Assembly: GCA_934102055.1 (NCBI GenBank)
Contig: CAKOSE010000028.1
Coordinates: 1-11,365 of the forward strand
From: an uncultured Bacilli bacterium
Lineage (GTDB): Bacteria > Bacillota_I > Bacilli_A > RF39 > UBA660
Length of the DNA: 11,365 nt
Reading direction: 5' to 3'
The position numbers and the translations under genes were made by a program. This document shows positions 1-5,300 of this stretch, piece after piece. Under the pieces are notes generated by a model. The model saw only the letters and a program-made list of their open reading frames with translations. It was not told where the DNA came from and made no database searches. How positions within the stretch are numbered: position 1 is the stretch's first letter; every line of letters begins with the position of its first letter.

Positions 1-29
1 ATTCTTTCTTCATAACTTATTTTAGTCAT
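1..29 (-). CDS. Start of a probable IS3-family OrfA, partial
   Basis: An ATG at 29-27 on the minus strand opens a frame reading MTKISYEER up to the window edge. A GAGG ribosome-binding site (plus-strand CCTC, 37-40) lies 7 bases upstream. Only nine residues are visible, so the product is inferred from position inside the IS-like end; IS3 OrfA proteins begin with a short lysine- and glutamate-rich segment before a helix-turn-helix. The GAGG lies in the 3' arm of a hairpin, which may limit translation. Confidence 0.35.
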
Positions 30-36
30 ACAAAAA

Positions 37-66
37 CCTCGTTTCTATTTTGTCCAAGAAACGGGG
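37..66 (-). promoter_or_regulatory. Hairpin covering the ribosome-binding site of the IS-like gene
   Basis: The arms 37-46 (CCTCGTTTCT) and 57-66 (AGAAACGGGG) pair over ten positions with a 10-base loop. On the plus strand the single irregular pair is G-T; on the minus strand it is a C-A mismatch. Read on the minus strand, the 3' arm ends in the GAGG that serves the ATG at 29. The structure would therefore mask the ribosome-binding site in transcripts starting near the element end and could melt in read-through transcripts. A TATGAT box (plus 73-78) lies just upstream. Confidence 0.4.
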
Positions 67-171
67 TTCATATCATAGTTACTTTGAATAAACATATTTT
101 TTTTAATTTTTAAAGTGAAAATATTTATTTTTATATTAAAAATATGTTATTATTGAATGCGAGGTGTTAAA

Positions 172-612
172 ATGTTTAAAAAGTATAAATGGTTATTCTT
201 ATTTTTGTTTTTTATAATGGCATTAATTATAGTTGCAGTAGTATTTTCAAATATTAGTAATGATAGTAAAAATGTTCATGATATAAGTTTTAGTGAAGTA
301 ACAAATAAAATCAAAAAGAAAGAAAGTTTTATTCTTTATATAAAACAAACTGATTGTGAGCATTGTAAAGCATTTACTCCTAAATTTATAAGTGTGCTTA
401 ATGATAATAATATAGAAGCTTATAGTTTGAATTTGACTAATTTAAGTGATAATGACAAGGAAGCTTATAATGAATTATTTGATGTTAATGGTACTCCTAC
501 TGTATTATTCTTTAATGAAGGAGAAGAGAGTATGATTAGAATTGAGGGAGAACAAACAAAAGCAAGGATAAAATCAAAAATAGAATCTGCTGGTTTTATT
601 AAGACCAACTAG
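172..612 (+). CDS. Membrane-anchored thioredoxin-fold protein (CEHC active site)
   Basis: The protein has 146 residues. Residues 7-27 form one hydrophobic segment after a short lysine-rich start, an uncleaved-anchor pattern that would place the rest outside the membrane. The domain at about 38-140 has a thioredoxin-type CxxC (CEHC, 62-65) and the cis-proline motif GTPT (P109), followed by a short strand ending in FFNEGE. This suits thiol-disulfide exchange at the cell surface, resembling bacteriocin-accessory/thioredoxin-like proteins of Gram-positives. I chose ATG 172 over ATG 157 because GAGGTG (161-166) lies 5 bases before it and inside the longer reading. A possible promoter is TTTAAA (109-114), 17 bases, TATATT (132-137). 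It converges with rnc, only 9 bases apart. The substrate is not evident. Confidence 0.75.
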   Translation: MFKKYKWLFLFLFFIMALIIVAVVFSNISNDSKNVHDISFSEVTNKIKKKESFILYIKQTDCEHCKAFTPKFISVLNDNNIEAYSLNLTNLSDNDKEAYNELFDVNGTPTVLFFNEGEESMIRIEGEQTKARIKSKIESAGFIKTN

Positions 613-621
613 ATTCTTTTT

Positions 622-1287
622 TTATTGTTTAACTAGTTTTTTTAGTGCTTCTTTTGCAGCTTCTTGTTCTGCTTCTTTTTTTGAATGACCTATTCCTGTT
701 CCATATATCATATTATCTATTTTGATACATATTTTAAATCTTTTATCATGAGCAGGTCCTGTTTCTTCGACTAGTTCATAGTTTAATGATTTTTGTAAAT
801 CTTGAACTGTTTCTTGTAGTTCTGATTTGTAATCACTAAAGAATAGTTTATCTGGATTTTCTATATAGGGAACTATAATTGAAAGAAGAATTTCTCTTAC
901 TTTAGTAAAGCCTTGATCTAAATAGATTGCAGCCATGAAGGCTTCAAAAACATCTGCTAGAATGGCTTTTTTGTGAACACCGTCACTACTTGCTTCTCCG
1001 TTACCTACTTTTATATATTTACTAAAGTTTAAATCACTAGCATATTCAGATAAAGCATTTTCACAAACATAACTTGCTCTTTCTTTAGTCATTCTTCCTT
1101 CTTCATAGTTTTTTTCATTATATAGGTAATCAGATACTACTAAGTCAACGATTGCATCTCCTAGAAATTCTAATTTTTCATACGATGATGTGTTATGTTC
1201 ATAAGCATAAGAAGTATGAATAAAAGCTTGCTCATAAACGCTTTCATTTTTTGGTTTTATATTAAATTTTGAAAATAATTCATTCAT
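622..1287 (-). CDS. rnc: Ribonuclease III
   Basis: This double-strand-specific endoribonuclease matures rRNA precursors and processes structured mRNAs in the cytoplasm. The 221-residue protein has the RNase III signature EKLEFLGDAIVDLVVSDYL, with catalytic acids E40 and D44, and the second pair D112 and E115 in ADVFEAFMAAIYLD. A double-stranded-RNA-binding domain follows from about 153, with the conserved LQE..Q motif and the C-terminal helix HSKKEAEQEAAKEAL. Length is normal for the family. ATG 1287 is preferred to 1299 because the only good ribosome-binding site, GGTGAT, lies six bases before it. Many Firmicutes keep rnc in a plsX-acpP-rnc-smc-ftsY cluster; here it stands alone between two plus-strand genes. 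Confidence 0.95.
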   Translation of the reverse strand: MNELFSKFNIKPKNESVYEQAFIHTSYAYEHNTSSYEKLEFLGDAIVDLVVSDYLYNEKNYEEGRMTKERASYVCENALSEYASDLNFSKYIKVGNGEASSDGVHKKAILADVFEAFMAAIYLDQGFTKVREILLSIIVPYIENPDKLFFSDYKSELQETVQDLQKSLNYELVEETGPAHDKRFKICIKIDNMIYGTGIGHSKKEAEQEAAKEALKKLVKQ

Positions 1288-1341
1288 TTTTATCACCATA
1301 CTAAGTTTAACACACTTTAAAAAAAATTAGTACTATTTTGA

Positions 1342-1370
1342 TTGATAAATTTTTAAAATAATAGTAAAAT
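1342..1370 (+). promoter_or_regulatory. Promoter of the yidD-lipoprotein operon
   Basis: TTGATA at 1342-1347 and TAAAAT at 1365-1370 are separated by exactly 17 bases, a good sigma-70-type match. Transcription would start around 1374-1378, giving a very short leader that begins almost at the GGTGG ribosome-binding site (1377-1381). Confidence 0.6.
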
Positions 1371-1387
1371 GTTATTGGTGGTATCAT

Positions 1388-1615
1388 TTGAAAAAAATAT
1401 TATTATTTCTTATAGATAAATATCAAAAAAGCCCTTTAATATGTCATGGTGCTTGTAGGTGTTATCCAACTTGCTCTCATTATGCTAAAGAAGCAATAAA
1501 TGAATATGGCTCTATTAAGGGTGGTTATTTATCTATTAAAAGAATTCTTAAATGCAATCCTTTTGGTATAAAAGGATATGATCCAGTACCACAAAAAGGG
1601 AGGAATAAAAAGTGA
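1388..1615 (+). CDS. yidD: Membrane protein insertion efficiency factor YidD
   Basis: The 75-residue protein is a small amphipathic factor that assists YidC-dependent insertion of proteins into the cytoplasmic membrane. It shows the family landmarks in order: an N-terminal hydrophobic/amphipathic helix (KKILLFLIDKYQKSPL), a cysteine-rich CRCYPTCSHYAKEAINEYG, the IKRILKCNPF segment and the terminal GYDPVP. Translation starts at TTG 1388, because GGTGG (1377-1381) is 6 bases upstream and no in-frame ATG exists. The TGA stop (1613-1615) overlaps the GTG start of the next gene by three bases, so the two are translationally coupled. Confidence 0.93.
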   Translation: MKKILLFLIDKYQKSPLICHGACRCYPTCSHYAKEAINEYGSIKGGYLSIKRILKCNPFGIKGYDPVPQKGRNKK

Positions 1616-2481
1616 AAAAACAAATAATAATGGTATTTTTAATTACTATCATTACTACATGTTTAACAGGGTGTTTTAAAATGGATAAAATGGAAGATAT
1701 AAATATTGCTACTACTATATATCCTATTGAATATGTAACAAATAGATTATATGGAAGTAAATCTACAATAAAGAGTATTTATCCTAGAGATTCTATTTCT
1801 AGTACCTATAAAATAACAAAAAAACAATTAAAAGATTATAGTAAGTATGATTTATTTATTTATAATGGTGAAAATAATGAAAGAGAATATGCTACTACAA
1901 TGTTAAATGATAATAAAAACTTAAAAATAATAGATGCTGCGTATGGGCTTGATACTACATATTCCCTATCAGATGTTTGGCTTAATCCATCTAATATACT
2001 TATGCTTGGACAAAATATTAAAAATGAACTTTCTCTTTATATTACTAACCCATATTTAACACAAAAAATAAGTGATGAGTATAACTTATTAAAAGTTGAT
2101 ATAACTGAACTTGAAACGGAAATTAAAAAAGCTGCAGATAACTCCGTAGATAATAGAATAATAGTAGCAGATAATTCTCTTAATTTCTTAACAAAATATG
2201 GTTTTGAAGTAATAAACTTAACTAATAATGGAAAAAATAAAGAAAGTAATATAGCTCTTGCAAAAGAACTTTTAAGTGAAGGAAAATTAGACTATATATT
2301 TGTAATGGATCATAATAAAAAATATGATATAACTGAAGAACTAGAAAGTACATATAAAGCTGAGATATTAAAATTTAGAACTTTAGATACAATTACACAA
2401 GAAGATGAAGAGAATAATGATGATTACTTATCAATAATGCATAGTAACATCGATTTAATAAAACAAGAAACATATAAATAG
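1612..2481 (+). CDS. TroA/ZnuA-fold lipoprotein with altered metal site
   Basis: The 289-residue product has a lipoprotein signal peptide with lipobox LTGC (C21). The rest follows cluster A-I metal-binding proteins: NIATTIYPIEYVTNRLYG near the start, then YDLFIYNGENNE (79-90), SDVWLNPSN (120-128), a long linking helix (about 148-173), IIVADNSLNFLTKYG (183-197) and a C-terminal DDYLSIMHSNIDLI. Aligned by eye to PsaA/ZnuA, the two usual histidine ligands are S64 and D121, while acidic residues D187 and D259 occupy the other two ligand positions. The protein may bind a different ion or none. No ABC permease or ATPase gene is nearby. GTG start with GGGAGG (1598-1603) 8 bases upstream. Confidence 0.75.
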   Translation: MKKQIIMVFLITIITTCLTGCFKMDKMEDINIATTIYPIEYVTNRLYGSKSTIKSIYPRDSISSTYKITKKQLKDYSKYDLFIYNGENNEREYATTMLNDNKNLKIIDAAYGLDTTYSLSDVWLNPSNILMLGQNIKNELSLYITNPYLTQKISDEYNLLKVDITELETEIKKAADNSVDNRIIVADNSLNFLTKYGFEVINLTNNGKNKESNIALAKELLSEGKLDYIFVMDHNKKYDITEELESTYKAEILKFRTLDTITQEDEENNDDYLSIMHSNIDLIKQETYK

Positions 2482-2511
2482 GATTTAGCATTTTGGCTAA
2501 ATCCTTTTTTT
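2481..2511 (+). terminator. Rho-independent terminator of the yidD operon
   Basis: A perfect 9-bp stem, GGATTTAGC (2481-2489) with GCTAAATCC (2496-2504), encloses a 6-base loop and is followed by seven T. The stem begins at the last base of the lipoprotein stop codon. Confidence 0.93.
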
Positions 2512-2577
2512 GAGTTGTAAGTATATTAATCATTGAATATACAAATCTTGCTTTAAAAAGTTTATTTATTTCAAGTG

Positions 2578-3018
2578 TTATCTTAGATTATTTATTTCTT
2601 CTTTTGATAAACCTGTATATTTACATATCATTTCTATATCTAAGTTATCTTTTAACATATTTCTTGCTGTTTCGAGTATGCTTTCTTTTTTACCTTGAGC
2701 AATTCCAGCAGCCATGCCCTTTTCTCTTGCTTCTTCAAGCTCTGTTATTCTAAGCTTTTCTTCATGTAACTCTTTATCATAAAGTCCTACTATATCATCT
2801 TCCATACTTGCTCTTTTCGCATCTTTTACATACTCTTCCATTATACTCTCACCCTCATATACTTTAGATAACTCCTCATTATCTTCTTCGTTAAAGACTA
2901 ACATTAATTTCTCTAAATCACTTAACTCTTCTCCATTATAATATTTTTTTCGTATTAAGGGAAGATATATGTTAAATATTTTTATCTTATCTGTTAAAAG
3001 TTCTCCTTTATTATTTAT
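2578..3018 (-). pseudogene. N-terminally truncated Rpn-family PD-(D/E)XK protein
   Basis: The open frame gives about 146 residues that match the C-terminal half of the Rpn/transposase_31/PDDEXK_2 family. It begins KGELLTDKIKIFNIYLP, continues with a charged helical region (DIVGLYDKELHEEKLRITELEEAREKG), a glycine-spaced GMAAGIAQGKKE linker and a terminal helical module ending TGLSKEEINNLR. A TAA at 3019-3021 stops the frame upstream, and the PD-(D/E)XK nuclease core expected before this point is absent. It is therefore a remnant, unless the C-terminal piece is made on its own: ATG 2904 has only a weak ribosome-binding site, but ATG 2841 has a strong one. The tail closely resembles the partial gene at 11111-11365. 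Confidence 0.75.
2839..2856 (-). promoter_or_regulatory. Internal ribosome-binding site and start in the Rpn remnant
   Basis: On the minus strand GAGGGTGAG (2856-2848) is followed after 6 bases by an in-frame ATG (2841-2839). Translation here would give an 87-residue protein, MEEYVKDAKRAS..., made only of the C-terminal domain. It is the best Shine-Dalgarno site in this remnant. Confidence 0.5.
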
Positions 3019-3058
3019 TTATAGTTTTCAAAAGAGTTCGCTTGGGATAAACAATGTA

Positions 3059-3077
3059 TGTCTTTCTTCAAAAGACA
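3059..3077 (-). repeat. Short inverted repeat downstream of the surface-protein gene
   Basis: TGTCTTT (3059-3065) and AAAGACA (3071-3077) form a 7-bp stem with a 5-base loop. No T tract follows on either strand, so it is not a convincing terminator. It lies in the roughly 107 bases between the Rpn remnant and the surface-protein gene, a stretch in which I recognise no gene. Confidence 0.4.
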
Positions 3078-3161
3078 AGTATGGGACTATTTTGGTTCTA
3101 CATCACTTTCTTGTGATTGATCTGATTATTCTCTAACTATATATGGATTATCACTTGTCCC

Positions 3162-3176
3162 ATTTCCTCCGGAAAT
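3162..3176 (-). repeat. Compact hairpin just after the variable segment
   Basis: ATTTCC (3162-3167) and GGAAAT (3171-3176) make a 6-bp perfect stem with a 3-base loop, inside the coding region about 25 bases past the last variable positions. Some DGR targets carry a short hairpin or cruciform just downstream of the variable repeat that aids mutagenic homing. The position fits, but the stem is short and the role is inferred. Confidence 0.35.
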
Positions 3177-3200
3177 ACTAGTCCCAAGTTTTAGTGAAAC

Positions 3201-3320
3201 CGAGGGGCGAACACCGACAGAGCTATCCACAAAGCCAGCATGCAGATCGCCACCAGAATTCACGCCCGACACGAGATCATAACCATCACTGAAGCCAAGA
3301 GGCGAGGAAAGCCAGTAAGA
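3201..3320 (-). other. Adenine-depleted segment: candidate DGR variable repeat
   Basis: Counted over these 120 bases on the coding (minus) strand: A 11, T 43, C 30, G 36. That is 9% A and 55% GC. In the adjacent coding bases 3321-3420, A is about 33% and GC about 37%. Only adenine is lost while T stays high, so a foreign high-GC origin does not explain it. DGRs copy a template repeat into the 3' end of a target gene and randomise template adenines. The encoded residues fit NN-type codons interleaved with fixed V, G, L and S, ending in invariant GVRPSVSLK. No template repeat or reverse transcriptase is in the window. Confidence 0.65.
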
Positions 3321-3980
3321 ACCTCTAGTTATTAAGTAACTATCTTCACTATATCCTTGTAAACCATGTCCTGCAAGAGTTGCTTCTGCTGCTGTTAATA
3401 AAGCAACTGGATAAGATAACTTTCCATTACCATTTGCTGCACTTACTGTAAAACTATCATTTTTACTTGGACATTTTAAACTTGGATTTATTGTTTTTCC
3501 CTCATTTTTTCCAAACATATTTTGCAAATTATAAATTCCAAATAATAATAAACTATTATAATAATCTAACTTTGACTGAGCATTAGTCGCATCTGCATTG
3601 GTATCTTTGTCAAATCCGCCTTTATTATAGATACTTCTATCATTACACCATACTGTATCTTCTAATTCATCTGTTTTCTTTGACATTGTTTCATTATACC
3701 ATTCATCTATATATTGTTTTATTGTTGATGAATTCTCATTTGTACTTTCTGTTATCATTTCTTTTAATGCTTGTTCTATATTATTTCCATCTCCAAGTTT
3801 TATATAATATATTGTACTTTTACTTATTTGATATATATAGTAAACTATACTACAACTACCAGTTCCATCTGCACAGAAATAATGATGATTCTTTCCAATA
3901 CTTTCTTTATCAGTATCAAAACTTGTACTAGTCATTGTATCTTTTAATGTGTATTTTCCATTTGAATATGTTACATCATT

Positions 3981-5164
3981 TCAATATATCACTGTTGATA
4001 GTAAAGAATCAAATTCAATATCTTCAACTAAATACCTTTTTCCATACATATAACCAACATATGCTGGAGAGGGTGTTAATAATGAACCAAGTTTTGATAC
4101 ACTTCCCTTTTGCTTTGTTTGTTCTAATGTTGTTGGATTTATGTCTGTACTTGTATTTTTTGTTTCTACCATTGAACTTTGATCATTAAATTCACTATTT
4201 CCTATTGTTGCAGCAGAACCAGTATTATTACATCCTTTATCATACACTCCATTATAGATTAACTTTATTCCTCCTGTTTCTGTTGTTCTTACTATCTTCC
4301 AGCAAAACCCATTAAAAGCTAAGTTATTATTATCTACATTTCCTCTGTAATAATATACTGGATATTCTCCGTTTTCTCCGGTTCCTGCTCTTTGATATAT
4401 TCCTTTTCCATTTGTATCACTTGGTGCTTCTGCAAAGTTTATTCCTGTTGATGCTGAAACATATGTACTTGCTTTATTGTCTAGTACAGAACTATCTGCT
4501 ATTTGTTTTGTTAATCCTACTAACTGATTCTCTCCTCCTGATACTCCTATCCTAAATTTATATTCTTGTTTTGTATCTTTTGTCCAGCTACTTGCATCAA
4601 CATTCTTATCTATCCATACTCTTATTTTATATTTATCTATTTCTTCTGTTTTAGCAGGTGTATGTTCATTTACCCTACTATAAATTGTATTACTTGGTAA
4701 ATCACTTATAAGTGTTGGATTTACAAGTACTTTGTCATTATAATCTGTTAAATATATTTTTATTTGATCATTATTTAAACTTGTATATCCTGTATCTACA
4801 TTTAACTTCTCTATTTTTATATCATATCCCATTTTTGTATTATATGTTGCTTTTGTTATTACTGAAAAATCAAATGTACTTTGTTTTATTCCTTCTTCAT
4901 CACTCTTTGGTAACTCATTTTTCAAGCCAATTATGTTTGTATTTGATTCTAGTAACTTTAAAGATAACGATCCAGTTTCTATCCTGTTTTCATTTCCTGT
5001 AAAAACATATCTCCATGCTGAATATGATACTCCAGTTATTAAAAGTAGTAATGCTACAAGTAGTGATATTGTTATCACTTTTTTCTTTTTTTCCTTTGGA
5101 GTTCTTGCTATTTTATTGTTTCTAGAGCCCCCCCCCCCATAGCGAAATTATGTTCGTGTTTCAT
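3981..5164 (-). pseudogene. 5' part of a secreted, phase-variable surface-protein gene
   Basis: The initiation site is ATG 5164, with AAAAAAGGAG (5186-5177) 12 bases upstream. It reads MKHEHNFAMGGG and then, because of the 11-G run, terminates at a nearby TAG. With one more G the frame would continue GSRNNKIARTPKEKKKK into a membrane-spanning signal (VITISLLVALLLLITGVSYSAW) and an exported domain. This resembles TasA/SipW-type substrates just after the signal (ENRIETGSLSLKL). It then carries PVYYYRGNVDNNNLAFNGFCWKIV, a motif of large gut Firmicutes surface proteins. The frame stays open to TGA 3983-3981 (IY*NDV), probably a mutated TGG. Full length with the frame restored would be about 679 residues. 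GTG 5078 is an unlikely start because it cuts the basic N-terminus from the signal. Confidence 0.7.
5128..5138 (-). repeat. Eleven-base poly-G tract at the start of the surface-protein gene
   Basis: Eleven consecutive C on the plus strand (G on the coding strand) follow directly on codon 9 (ATG 5140-5138, sharing its G). Twelve or nine G would join the start codon to the long open frame; eleven leads to TAG after a few codons. Runs of this length are exceptional in DNA of this GC content and are classic slipped-strand mispairing sites. Confidence 0.85.
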
Positions 5165-5197
5165 ATCTTTTATTTACTCCTTTTTTAGTATTTTTTT

Positions 5198-5218
5198 ATA
5201 GCAAAATATCTTTGCTAT
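5198..5218 (-). promoter_or_regulatory. 5' leader stem-loop of the surface-protein mRNA
   Basis: ATAGCAAA (5198-5205) and TTTGCTAT (5211-5218) form an 8-bp perfect stem with a 5-base loop. It lies immediately downstream of the predicted transcription start and upstream of the ribosome-binding site. No T tract follows on the minus strand, so it is better read as a 5'-end mRNA structure than as a terminator. Confidence 0.5.
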
Positions 5219-5227
5219 CTTGTACTA

Positions 5228-5256
5228 AGTATAATATATATTTTTTATTTTTTCAA
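5228..5256 (-). promoter_or_regulatory. Promoter of the surface-protein gene
   Basis: On the minus strand TTGAAA (5256-5251) and TATACT (5233-5228) are spaced by 17 bases of A/T-only sequence. Each box differs from consensus at one position. The leader to ATG 5164 would be roughly 57 bases. Confidence 0.7.
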
Positions 5257-5277
5257 GATTTAATTTTTTTCAAAAGT

Positions 5278-5300
5278 AAAAAGAATGACCTAAATCATTC
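5278..5300 (-). terminator. Terminator of the queA-proS operon
   Basis: On the minus strand GAATGA (5300-5295) pairs with TCATTC (5288-5283) across a 6-base loop, followed by TTTTT (5282-5278). The hairpin includes the TGA stop codon of proS. Confidence 0.7.

Larger units (their letters stand above)
1..75 (-). mobile_element. End of a probable IS3-family (IS150-like) insertion sequence, partial
   Basis: Read on the minus strand from position 75, the sequence starts TGATATGAACCCC and continues into ACCCCGTTTCTTGGACA. IS150-group elements of the IS3 family have a terminal repeat of the form TG...ACCC..TTT.TTGGAC, which this matches from memory. The orfA start codon follows within 50 bases, as expected for the left end of such an element. 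The element runs off the left edge, so its other terminus, target duplication and transposase body cannot be seen. The outer boundary at 75 is set by the TG dinucleotide and is approximate. Confidence 0.5.
3126..3980 (-). pseudogene. 3' part of the broken surface-protein gene: lectin-like variable tail
   Basis: This part lies in the same reading frame as 3981-5129 and is separated from it only by a TGA at 3983-3981. From the stop it reads NDVTYSNGKYTLKDT, then a cysteine-containing, asparagine-rich ectodomain (HHYFCADGTGSC, VWCNDRSIYNKGGFD, SLKCPSKND). It ends in RGSYWLSSPLGFSD...VGVRPSVSLKLG and GNGTSDNPYIV. The YWLSSP...GVRP.VSL ending is typical of C-type-lectin/FGE-like tails in gut bacterial surface proteins and of DGR target proteins (family knowledge, recognised by eye). 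A first ATG exists at 3935, but no good ribosome-binding site precedes it, so independent translation is unlikely. Base composition changes sharply within the tail (3201-3320). Confidence 0.7.

Noticed and set aside
37..66. Hairpin read as a terminator
   Set aside because: No T tract on the plus side, and on the minus side the arm forms the ribosome-binding site of the next start codon, so a start-control or IS-end role fits better.
607..644. AACTAG/CTAGTT inverted repeat with a T run as a terminator after the thioredoxin-like gene
   Set aside because: Only 6 bp of stem with a 20-base loop; the T run is as likely part of the rnc C-terminal lysine codons.
2521..2542. GTATATT...AATATAC inverted repeat
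   Set aside because: Seven A/T-dominated pairs with an 8-base loop and no T tract; expected by chance in such AT-rich DNA.
3201..3320. High-GC patch as recent transfer from a high-GC donor
   Set aside because: Only coding-strand A is reduced while T remains at 36%; a foreign donor would lower A and T together, and the segment lies inside one continuous frame.
3981..3983. TGA decoded as tryptophan (genetic code 4)
   Set aside because: TGA ends yidD, tgt, queA and proS at family-normal lengths, and the tryptophan codons checked in the window are TGG; a code-4 organism would mostly use TGA for Trp.
5076..5078. GTG as the true start of the surface protein
   Set aside because: It lacks a well-spaced ribosome-binding site and drops the basic stretch ARTPKEKKKK that precedes the signal-peptide core; the upstream ATG 5164 has promoter, leader and Shine-Dalgarno.
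3680..5142. Plus-strand open frames opposite the surface-protein gene
   Set aside because: They are leucine/phenylalanine/tyrosine-rich antisense shadows of an A-rich coding strand, without ribosome-binding sites or recognisable domains.
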